Below, one piece after another: positions 34,241 to 40,750 of a stretch of 40,750 nucleotides of DNA (position 1 is its first letter; every line of letters starts with the position of its first letter). A model generated the notes under the pieces. The model did no database searches and was not told the origin of the DNA. It saw only the letters and a program-made list of their open reading frames with translations. The position numbers and the translations under genes are program-made. The stretch lies in contig VEQC01000002.1 in assembly GCA_018883455.1 (NCBI GenBank), positions 1-40,750 of the forward strand. The letters are read 5' to 3'. This stretch comes from Limnohabitans sp. Its GTDB lineage: Bacteria; Pseudomonadota; Gammaproteobacteria; Burkholderiales; Burkholderiaceae_C.

Positions 34241-34882
34241 ATGCCCTGGACCCAAGACCAAATGGCGGCCCGTGCCGCCCTCGAATTGCAGGATGGCTTC
34301 TACGTCAACCTCGGCATCGGCATCCCGACCCTCGTGGCCAACCATGTGCCCGACCACGTCGAAGTCTGGCTGCAAAGCGAAAACGGCATGCTCGGCATTG
34401 GCCCCTTCCCCTATGAGGACGAAGTCGACGCCGATCTCATCAACGCCGGCAAACAAACCGTCACCACCATCAAAGGCTCGTCCATCTTCGGCTCCGACCA
34501 ATCCTTTGCCATGATCCGCGGCGGCAAGATCAACCTCTCCATCCTCGGCGCCATGCAGGTGAGCGAGAAGGGCGATCTGGCCAACTGGATGATCCCTGGC
34601 AAGATGGTCAAAGGCATGGGCGGCGCGATGGACCTCGTCGCTGGCGTGCCGCGCGTGATCATCCTCATGGAACATGTCGCGCGCAAGAAGGACGGCACGG
34701 AAGACCTCAAAATCCTCCCCCAGTGCAACCTGCCCCTCACCGGCGTGGGCGTGGTCGACCGCATCATCACCGACCTCGCGGTGATGGACGTCACCCCCGA
34801 AGGCCTGCGCGTGGTGGAACTCGCCCCCGGCGTCACCCGCGAATTCGTGCAGAGCAAAACCGGGGTGACCTTGCACTTTTAA
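34241..34882 (+). CDS. scoB: Succinyl-CoA:3-oxoacid CoA-transferase subunit B
   Basis: Beta subunit, 213 residues, carrying the catalytic glutamate Glu47 in QSENGMLG, which forms the enzyme-CoA thioester. Other family features are [27 protein letters not shown], and [14 protein letters not shown]. It pairs with scoA in a two-gene unit that ends in a strong intrinsic terminator 26 bases later. Together they let the cell use acetoacetate and other 3-oxoacids. Confidence 0.95.
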   Translation: MPWTQDQMAARAALELQDGFYVNLGIGIPTLVANHVPDHVEVWLQSENGMLGIGPFPYEDEVDADLINAGKQTVTTIKGSSIFGSDQSFAMIRGGKINLSILGAMQVSEKGDLANWMIPGKMVKGMGGAMDLVAGVPRVIILMEHVARKKDGTEDLKILPQCNLPLTGVGVVDRIITDLAVMDVTPEGLRVVELAPGVTREFVQSKTGVTLHF

Positions 34883-34907
34883 GCGCTCACTGCATCCACT
34901 AACATGA

Positions 34908-34940
34908 GGGACTGACGCTGCGCGTCAGTCCCTTTTGTTT
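34908..34940 (+). terminator. Rho-independent terminator after scoAB
   Basis: An 11-pair perfect stem, GGGACTGACGC and GCGTCAGTCCC, with loop TGC, is followed by TTTTGTTT. It is the best intrinsic terminator in the window apart from that of the 6S RNA. Confidence 0.93.
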
Positions 34941-34968
34941 GTCCCAAGCCCTCGCAAAAGACCGCGCC

Positions 34969-36249
34969 ATGATGCATTTCTCGCCCAAAGGTTTCCCTCC
35001 CCCATCTGGACCCTTGGATCCACGCCGCATCGCCCAACACGGCTGGAATGTCTTGCGCGGGGATCTGCCCACCCCCGTGGCCGTCTTGAAACAAACGCCG
35101 TTGCGCAACAACATTGCGTGGATGAAGCGGTTTTGCGATCGCTGGGGCTTGTCCCTCGCCCCACATGGCAAAACCACGCTCTCCCCGGAGCTCTATCGCC
35201 TGCAGCTCGAAGCCGGGGCCTGGGGCATCACCTTTGCCAGCGTCTTTCAGGCTGGCTTGGGCTTTGCCAACGGGGTGCCCAATCTGCTGATCGCCAATCA
35301 GGTTTTCCAGCCTATTGACCTCGCCACTTTGCATGGCTGGCAGCAGCAAAAGCCAGAGTCACGCGCGCTCTTTTTGGTCGACTCACAGCAACAACTCGGC
35401 CTCATTCGCGATTGGCTCCAACGCCACCCGCAGGCTTCATTTGAAGTCTTGCTGGAGCTGGGCGTGGCCAATAAACGCGCGGGCGTGCGCGACGACGCCC
35501 AAGCCCTAGCCCTGGCGCGCGAAATCCATCGCACACCGGGCTTGCGCCTGGTGGGCATCGAGGCTTACGAGGGCGGCTTACTCGCTCCCGATGAGGCCCA
35601 AGAGCGAGCCGCCGTCGGCCACCTGATGGCGCGCATCGCGCAAGTGGCCAAGGCGTGCGAACAGGAGGGCTTGTTCGAGACCGAGGAAATCATCCTCACC
35701 GCTGGGGGCTCGACCCTCTTCGATCTCGTGGCCTTGCTCCTCAAGCCCACGCTCGTAGAGCCCCATCGCAAAATCCTGCGCTCGGGCTGCTACCTCACCC
35801 ACGACCACTTGCACCTCGAGCGCCAATTCGAGCGCCTCATACAGCGCACGCCCAGCGAGGGCCGCTTGCAGCCCGCGCTCGAGTTGGTGTGCCATGTCGC
35901 CTCCACCCCCGAGCCAGGCTTGGCCATCCTCAACCTCGGGCGGCGCGATGTCGCCTTTGACCAAGCCTGGCCCAAACCCCTGCAACGCCTGCGCGCCGCC
36001 GCTTCCCCTTCCCGAACCCATCACCCTCCAGTGCCCCAAGCCGTTCCCGCGCATTGGGCCATCGATAACCTCAACGACCAGCACGCCTACCTGCGCTACG
36101 ACCCGCAAGCAGGAGACCCCGCCCCGGAAGTGGGCGAGCTACTCCTCTGTGGCTTCTCTCACCCTTGCACCACCTTTGACAAGTGGCGTTGGATGCCCGT
36201 CGTGGATGACACCTACACCGTGGTCGATGCGGTCACCATTCACTTCTGA
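34969..36249 (+). CDS. D-amino-acid dehydratase/deaminase (DSD1 or D-threonine aldolase-like, alanine racemase fold)
   Basis: A 426-residue fold-type III PLP enzyme. The PLP lysine is Lys68 in LAPHGKTTLSPEL. The C-terminal GFSHPCTTFDKW supplies His398 and Cys400, matching the zinc site of eukaryote-type D-serine dehydratase and related D-threonine aldolases. Bacterial relatives are often annotated amino acid deaminase. It probably breaks down D-serine, D-threonine or a 3-hydroxyaspartate. The start is one of two adjacent ATGs (34969 or 34972), just after the scoAB terminator, so it must have its own promoter close by. Its 3' end overlaps that of the LysR gene by 10 bases. Confidence 0.87.
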   Translation: MMHFSPKGFPPPSGPLDPRRIAQHGWNVLRGDLPTPVAVLKQTPLRNNIAWMKRFCDRWGLSLAPHGKTTLSPELYRLQLEAGAWGITFASVFQAGLGFANGVPNLLIANQVFQPIDLATLHGWQQQKPESRALFLVDSQQQLGLIRDWLQRHPQASFEVLLELGVANKRAGVRDDAQALALAREIHRTPGLRLVGIEAYEGGLLAPDEAQERAAVGHLMARIAQVAKACEQEGLFETEEIILTAGGSTLFDLVALLLKPTLVEPHRKILRSGCYLTHDHLHLERQFERLIQRTPSEGRLQPALELVCHVASTPEPGLAILNLGRRDVAFDQAWPKPLQRLRAAASPSRTHHPPVPQAVPAHWAIDNLNDQHAYLRYDPQAGDPAPEVGELLLCGFSHPCTTFDKWRWMPVVDDTYTVVDAVTIHF

Positions 36250-37154
36250 GGGCCATTTGAAAAAAGCCGATGGATGGCGCTGCGCAGCCAGGCGTGACCG
36301 GGGTCTTTCTGCAAGCGCTGGTGCCAGTGCAACTGCACATCGATCACAGGCGCTTTCACCGGGGTCGGCACCTTGCGCACTTGCCCGTGTTGGACGCAAA
36401 AATCCGCCAAATCCTGGGGAACAGTGGCCACGAGATCGCTCGATTCAATGATGGGCAGCAGACTCAGAAAGTTCGAGATCTCCAGCACCACGCGCCGCGT
36501 GATGCCCTGCTGTTGCAGGTGCTTTTCAAACACATGCTCCCGCCCATGCGGTTTGACCACCACATGCGAGGCCGCCATGAACTGCTCCAAGCTCATGCGC
36601 TCACCAATGTGCGGGTGATGTTTGCGCACCAAGCTCACATGCGAGGAGCGCATGAGCTGCTGTTTGAAAAAGCCCGCTTTGTGCAAATCCGGGAAATAGC
36701 CCATGGCCAGGTCTGCCGCCCCCGACTCCAGGCTCTCCGCCGCGGCGTGGCGCGGCATGGCCATCGTGCGCAGGTTGAGTTGGGGGGCCTCTTTGGTCAA
36801 CATGGCCAAGATGCGGGGCAAAAAATTGGCTTCCCCAATATCGGGCATGAGCACGGTGAACGTGCGCGTGGATGAGCGCGCCTCAAACCGGGCCGGTTGC
36901 AGGATTTCGCTCTGCACCGTCTGGATGACTTGCCTGACCGAGGCGCTCAGCTGCAAAGCGCGGGGGGTGGGTTTCATCTCCAGCCCGGCCCGAATGAACA
37001 AAGGGTCTTCCAGCAAGATCCGCAGGCGTCGCAGCGCCGAACTCATGGCCGGTTGACTCAGGCCAATCGCCTCGCCCGCGCGGGTGACATTTCGGTGTTC
37101 CAGCATGGCATGGAAGGTCACCAGCAGGTTCAGATCGATGGCCGAGATATTCAT
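36240..37154 (-). CDS. LysR-type transcription regulator of the adjacent aromatic cluster
   Basis: A 304-residue LysR-family regulator: an N-terminal winged helix-turn-helix (IDLNLLVTFHAMLEHRNVTR, AIGLSQPAMSSALRRLR, about 6-44) and an effector domain from about 90. It resembles the NodD/PcaQ/NahR-like group by its MNISAIDLNLL start and DPLFIRAGLEMKPTPRA segment. It is divergent from the hbpS-extradiol-monooxygenase-FAH genes, the usual layout for a LysR activator with an aromatic inducer. The inducer cannot be told. Confidence 0.92.
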   Translation of the reverse strand: MNISAIDLNLLVTFHAMLEHRNVTRAGEAIGLSQPAMSSALRRLRILLEDPLFIRAGLEMKPTPRALQLSASVRQVIQTVQSEILQPARFEARSSTRTFTVLMPDIGEANFLPRILAMLTKEAPQLNLRTMAMPRHAAAESLESGAADLAMGYFPDLHKAGFFKQQLMRSSHVSLVRKHHPHIGERMSLEQFMAASHVVVKPHGREHVFEKHLQQQGITRRVVLEISNFLSLLPIIESSDLVATVPQDLADFCVQHGQVRKVPTPVKAPVIDVQLHWHQRLQKDPGHAWLRSAIHRLFSNGPQK

Positions 37155-37170
37155 GAAACAAATTCTACCT

Positions 37171-37194
37171 ATTCAAATAATTGTCTGGATGAAT
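37171..37194. promoter_or_regulatory. Candidate LysR-binding dyad
   Basis: ATTCA and TGAAT form an inverted repeat 14 bases apart in the AT-rich 109-base gap between the LysR gene and its divergent target. The spacing is not a textbook T-N11-A box, so this is only a candidate. Confidence 0.4.
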
Positions 37195-37263
37195 CATCTC
37201 ACGCCCCCTAAAGTCGAGCGCACAAGCGCTCATACCTGCGCATACCGCCACCGGAGCTCCTGC

Positions 37264-37689
37264 ATGACCACCTTGTCCTTGACCCTTGCCCAAGAAATCA
37301 TCCAAGCCGCCTTGGCGCACGCCCACGCCCAAGGCTATAAACCCATGGGCATCGTCGTGGTGGACGAAGCGGGACAGCTCAAGGCGTTTGCCCGTGAAGA
37401 CGGAGCCAGCATGTTTCGCTTTGACATTGCAAGGGCCAAGGCCTGGGGGGCCGTGGGCATGGGCGCATCCAGTCGGGTGCTGGCGCAACGCGCCAAGGAC
37501 AACCCCAATTTCTTTGTCTCATTGGCGGCCACCGCCGAGGGCAAATTTCTGCCCCAAACGGGCGCGGTATTGGTGAAGAACGCCGCCGGTGAACTGCTGG
37601 GGGCGGTTGGCGCGAGCGGTGGAACAGGGGACGAGGACGAGGCCATTTGCATCGCCGGAATCGAAGCCGTCGGCCTGGTGGTGGGCTGA
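37264..37689 (+). CDS. GlcG/HbpS family haem-binding-like protein
   Basis: A 141-residue protein of the GlcG/HbpS (DUF336) family, with the conserved LTLAQEIIQAALAHA helix, GIVVVDEAGQLKAFAREDGA (about 29-48), and the glycine-rich LLGAVGASGGTGDEDEAI end. Family members bind haem or serve beside catabolic enzymes; the function of most is unproven. The ATG at 37264 has GGAGCTCCTGC upstream. It is the first gene divergent from the LysR regulator and is followed by a ring-cleavage dioxygenase. Confidence 0.87.
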   Translation: MTTLSLTLAQEIIQAALAHAHAQGYKPMGIVVVDEAGQLKAFAREDGASMFRFDIARAKAWGAVGMGASSRVLAQRAKDNPNFFVSLAATAEGKFLPQTGAVLVKNAAGELLGAVGASGGTGDEDEAICIAGIEAVGLVVG

Positions 37690-37785
37690 GCGCATGCACA
37701 AGCGCTGGACCACTCGCAAACGATTCGCGGATTTGGACGCCATAAGCCTGGGTCTTCAGTCCGCCACTTTTTGGGATACCTTGCC

Positions 37786-38706
37786 ATGACCCATGCTTCC
37801 GCTTTGGTGGCTGCTTTGCGCAGCGTCGCGCTCACCGTGCCGGACCTCGCCCTGGCCGAAGATTTTTTCACCCGCACTTGGCAGCTGCAAGTGGTGGCCC
37901 GCACCACCGACGCGTTGTACTTTCGCGGTGCGGGGGAGGATCACCATTTGTTGGCTTTGCACGAGGCCCCCGGCCCTGCATCAATTTTGCACGTCACGCT
38001 GCGGGCGCACAGCGTGGCCGCATTGACCCAGGCCATGCACAGCACCGAAGCGGCAGGCGGCCGGGTGCTCTCAGCGCCTGCGCCGGTGACGGCGCCTGGA
38101 GGAGGGCAGGCCGTGGTGTTGGCCGATCCCGATGGCCGCGTGTTCCAACTGGTTTACGGTGACGAGCGCCTGCACCCCATCGATGATGCGCCCGACATGC
38201 CCGTGCGGCTGGCCCATGTGGTGCTCAACAGCGGCCACGTCGAAGATACCCGCCAGTTCCTGGAAGAGGCCCTCGACTTCTCACTCTCGGACCGCACGCG
38301 CATCATGGCCTTCATGCGCTGTAACAGTGATCACCACAGCGTGGCCTTGGGCGATACCGACAATCACGCCTTGAACCACATCGCGTTTTTAATGCCCGAC
38401 CTCGATGCCGTCATGCGCGGGGGCGGGCGCATGCGCGATGCGGGCTTTCCCATCGAGTGGGGTCCAGGCCGCCACGGCCCTGGGGACAACGCCTTCAACT
38501 ACTTTGTGGGCCCGTTTGACATCGTCATCGAGTACACCGCCGAGGTCGAGCAAATCGATGACCGCTACCAGCCTGGCCAACCGTCGGACTGGACATGGCC
38601 GCCAGGGCGGGTCGATCAATGGGGCATCTCACAGCCGCCGAGTGCGCGCCTGAAGGAGGCCCAGCGCGCCGTGTTGTTTGCCCCCATCGGGAATGGCCAT
38701 GTTTGA
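37786..38706 (+). CDS. Two-domain extradiol ring-cleavage dioxygenase (VOC type I)
   Basis: A 306-residue type I extradiol dioxygenase, opening a catechol ring next to its hydroxyls with oxygen and Fe(II). Two VOC repeats are visible; the C-terminal one carries His144 (RLAHVVLNS), His198 (LNHIAF) and Glu249 (IEYTAE), the expected iron triad, and His183/184 lie in the pocket. Length and ligand positions match BphC/MhpB-like two-domain enzymes of this fold. The ATG at 37786 is chosen over an upstream TTG. It overlaps the next gene by 14 bases. Confidence 0.9.
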   Translation: MTHASALVAALRSVALTVPDLALAEDFFTRTWQLQVVARTTDALYFRGAGEDHHLLALHEAPGPASILHVTLRAHSVAALTQAMHSTEAAGGRVLSAPAPVTAPGGGQAVVLADPDGRVFQLVYGDERLHPIDDAPDMPVRLAHVVLNSGHVEDTRQFLEEALDFSLSDRTRIMAFMRCNSDHHSVALGDTDNHALNHIAFLMPDLDAVMRGGGRMRDAGFPIEWGPGRHGPGDNAFNYFVGPFDIVIEYTAEVEQIDDRYQPGQPSDWTWPPGRVDQWGISQPPSARLKEAQRAVLFAPIGNGHV

Positions 38707-40219
38707 TGTGGCCATCGTGGGATTTGGCCCGACGGGTGCGGTCGCCGCTGGCCTCCTGGGTTTGCAAGGCATTCGAACCTGGGTCTGTGATGAGCTCACC
38801 GACGTGTACGACAAGCCGCGCGCCATCGCCCTCGACCATGAAATCATGCGCGTGTTCCAGCAACTCGGTCTTGCCGATGCCCTGGAGCCGTTCACCGAAC
38901 CCTTCACCAACTCCGAGTTTTATGGCGTCGACGGCCAACTCATCAAATGCATGTCTACCGTCGCACCGCCTTACCCGCTCACCTTTACCCCTTCGCTCGT
39001 GTTTACCCAACCGGCCATGGAGGCGGTGCTGCGTGAGCGGGTCAGCCGCATGCCTTCGGTCGAGTGCCACTTAGGCACCAAAGTCACCGCCGTGCAGCAA
39101 AGTCATGAAGCGGTCACCCTCACGGTGGCCGATGCACAAGGCCAAACGCGCCAAATCTCGGCGCGATACCTCATCGGTTGCGATGGGGCGTCGAGCTTTG
39201 TGCGCAAACAAGTGGGCATCGAGTTGGAGGACCTGGGCTTTGATGAGCCCTGGCTGGTGGTGGATGTAAGGGTCAACGACAAAGGCTTGGCCAAGTTGCC
39301 CAAGGTCAGCGTTCAATATTGCGAGCCGCAAAGGCCTTGCACCTATGTGATCGGTCCGAAGAACCATCGCCGCTGGGAAATAGCCCTCAATCCGGGTGAA
39401 GATCCCAAAGCCATGGCCACGCCCGAGGCCACTTGGCAGCTGCTCTCGCGTTGGTTGAAACCCGATGAGGCCACACTCTGGCGCCAGGCGAGCTACCAGT
39501 TCCACGCCCTTGTGGCCAAAGAGTGGCGCCGCCAACGGGTGTTTCTGGCGGGCGACGCCGCCCACCAACAACCGCCCTTTTTGGGGCAAGGCATGTGCCA
39601 AGGCATTCGCGATGCCGCCAACCTCAGCTGGAAGCTCGCCGCAGTTCTCCAATCCCGCGCAAGTCCCCGCTTATTGGACACCTATGGCGCGGAGCGCAAA
39701 GGCCACGTCACAGAGCTCACCTCGCGCATCAAAAGCATTGGTCAATTGGTCGGCCAGCGCGATGTGGAAAAGGCCAGAGCACGAGACGCCCGACTCCTGG
39801 CCGAGTGCGGCGGGCAAGTGCAACCCATGCCCAGACAAAACGTGCAACCCGCGCTGGTCGGAGGCTGTTTGAATGGCGCGGGTCACGCGGCTGAGGGCAC
39901 CTTGTTCCCGCAAGCTTGGATCGAGCGCCCCACGGGCCCCATGCGAATGGATGAGGCGCTCGGCTGTGGCTGGCGCTTGTTTCTCCACACGCCTGCCGAC
40001 GAAACTTGGACCCACGCGGCAGCCTTTGCGCATGCGGGCCTCCAACTCACCGTGCAGCACCTCAATGCGCCGGGCTTTACGGAGTCCTCCGGCGTGCTCT
40101 CGGCCTGGTTCGATCGAATGGCTTGCCAGGCGGCGCTTGTGCGCCCCGACCACTATGTGTACGGCGCCTTTGCCACCCCACAAGACCTCCAGCGCACGCT
40201 GGAGGCGCTTCGGCCCTGA
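38693..40219 (+). CDS. FAD-dependent aromatic hydroxylase (MhpA-like)
   Basis: A 508-residue class A flavin monooxygenase close in style to 3-(3-hydroxyphenyl)propionate hydroxylase MhpA. It has VAIVGFGPTGAVAAGLLG at the start, the GCDGASSFVRKQVGIE segment near 160, and the second FAD motif VFLAGDAAHQQPPFLGQGMCQGIRD. It would make the catechol for the extradiol enzyme whose gene it overlaps. Start is ATG 38693 or 38699; both overlap the dioxygenase stop. The true aromatic substrate is not given by sequence. Confidence 0.9.
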   Translation: MAMFDVAIVGFGPTGAVAAGLLGLQGIRTWVCDELTDVYDKPRAIALDHEIMRVFQQLGLADALEPFTEPFTNSEFYGVDGQLIKCMSTVAPPYPLTFTPSLVFTQPAMEAVLRERVSRMPSVECHLGTKVTAVQQSHEAVTLTVADAQGQTRQISARYLIGCDGASSFVRKQVGIELEDLGFDEPWLVVDVRVNDKGLAKLPKVSVQYCEPQRPCTYVIGPKNHRRWEIALNPGEDPKAMATPEATWQLLSRWLKPDEATLWRQASYQFHALVAKEWRRQRVFLAGDAAHQQPPFLGQGMCQGIRDAANLSWKLAAVLQSRASPRLLDTYGAERKGHVTELTSRIKSIGQLVGQRDVEKARARDARLLAECGGQVQPMPRQNVQPALVGGCLNGAGHAAEGTLFPQAWIERPTGPMRMDEALGCGWRLFLHTPADETWTHAAAFAHAGLQLTVQHLNAPGFTESSGVLSAWFDRMACQAALVRPDHYVYGAFATPQDLQRTLEALRP

Positions 40220-40256
40220 GAATGCCCCTTTTCATCTTCTTCAACCCACCACCACC

Positions 40257-40750
40257 ATGAAATTCCTGAGCTATTCACATCAAGGCCAAGCCTCCTGGGG
40301 GCTGGCCACGGACACCGGCGTGATCTCCTTGAGCACCGCGCAATACCCGAGCTTGCGCAGTGCGCTCGTGGCAGGCGTCCTTGAACAACTGGGCGCGGCT
40401 GCGCAGGGGCGGCCAGACACCTGCGCGCTGTCTGACATCACGTACCTGCCGGTCATCACCGACCCCGGCAAGATCATCTGCATCGGGCATAACTATGAAG
40501 AGCACCGCATCGAGACGGAGCGCGACAAGACGGAAAACCCGACCGTGTTTTTGCGGGTGGCCGACTCCCAAACCGGACACCTCCAGCCCCTGCTCATGCC
40601 ACCCGAGTCCAGCCATTGGGATTACGAAGGTGAAATTGCCGTGGTGATTGGCAGGGGCGGCCGCCGCATCCGCCGTGATCAAGCCTGGTCGCACGTGGCC
40701 GGCTACAGCGCCTACAACGACGGTTCGGTGCGCGACTGGCAGCGTCACAC
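40257..40750 (+). CDS. Fumarylacetoacetate hydrolase-family enzyme (partial, runs off window)
   Basis: The first 164 codons of an FAH-fold enzyme. The metal-binding core begins with IICIGHNYEEH (about 74-83) and HWDYEGEIAVVIG with ligands Glu124 and Glu126, followed by AGYSAYNDGSVRDWQR. Family members hydrolyse or hydrate ring-fission products (for example 2-hydroxypentadienoate hydratase-like or acylpyruvate hydrolase). In this position it probably handles the meta-cleavage product of the extradiol enzyme upstream. Starts 37 bases after the monooxygenase; no strong Shine-Dalgarno is seen. Confidence 0.9.
   Translation, partial: MKFLSYSHQGQASWGLATDTGVISLSTAQYPSLRSALVAGVLEQLGAAAQGRPDTCALSDITYLPVITDPGKIICIGHNYEEHRIETERDKTENPTVFLRVADSQTGHLQPLLMPPESSHWDYEGEIAVVIGRGGRRIRRDQAWSHVAGYSAYNDGSVRDWQRH

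Noticed and set aside
33539-34876. Open frame of 445 codons opposite scoAB
   Set aside because: Covers two convincing genes on the other strand and the gap between them; composition is typical of an antisense frame.

Overview
The window is about 41 kb of GC-rich, densely packed chromosomal DNA. Gene content and order point to a betaproteobacterium of the Burkholderiales, most like the Comamonadaceae (inference). Examples are amiC-tsaE divergent from queG, etfBA with a DmdC-like acyl-CoA dehydrogenase, a cbb3 oxidase cluster ending in fnr and hemN, and 6S RNA beside zapA. No insertion sequence, phage gene, CRISPR array, tRNA or rRNA was seen. Almost all of it reads as core metabolism of a respiring, microaerobe-capable heterotroph with accessory catabolic genes towards the right end.

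Layout. 1-7976: cell wall and housekeeping genes (amiC, tsaE, queG, mltB), two secreted hydrolases of unknown substrate, a histone-deacetylase-fold amidohydrolase and an MscS channel. 8013-12628: a promoter with a perfect 20-bp palindromic operator, then etfB, etfA, an acyl-CoA dehydrogenase and a nitronate monooxygenase-like flavoprotein. 12741-23816: the high-affinity oxygen respiration block: uspA, ccoI, ccoS, ccoNOQP, ccoG, ccoH, fnr, hemN and a small HCxxxCG membrane protein. Three FNR/ANR-type boxes punctuate this block, so the regulator, its own gene and its probable targets are all present. 23820-25360: a TSUP permease, 6S RNA, zapA and a small coiled-coil gene.

25503-36249: catabolic and redox genes. 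First comes a flavin monooxygenase, a DUF2783 protein and a VOC protein. Then come nth, an aminotransferase, a CMD-family peroxidase-like protein, a thioesterase, an SDR, ETF-ubiquinone oxidoreductase, the two subunits of a succinyl-CoA:3-oxoacid CoA-transferase, a strong terminator and a D-amino-acid dehydratase-like enzyme. 36240-40750: a LysR regulator divergent from an HbpS-like protein, a two-domain extradiol dioxygenase, a second flavin monooxygenase and a fumarylacetoacetate-hydrolase-fold enzyme cut by the window end. This looks like an aromatic hydroxylation and meta-cleavage pathway.

Working together: acyl-CoA dehydrogenases reduce ETF (etfBA) and ETF-QO passes the electrons to quinone. 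The cbb3 oxidase is a terminal oxidase at low oxygen. The FNR homologue probably controls the oxidase, oxygen-independent haem synthesis and a universal stress protein. I did not find a clearly new biological system. The items most worth a second look are the permease gene that begins directly after 6S RNA without a ribosome binding site, the etfB operator, the exact ANR promoter geometry at uspA, the FMO-DUF2783-VOC module and the right-edge aromatic cluster.
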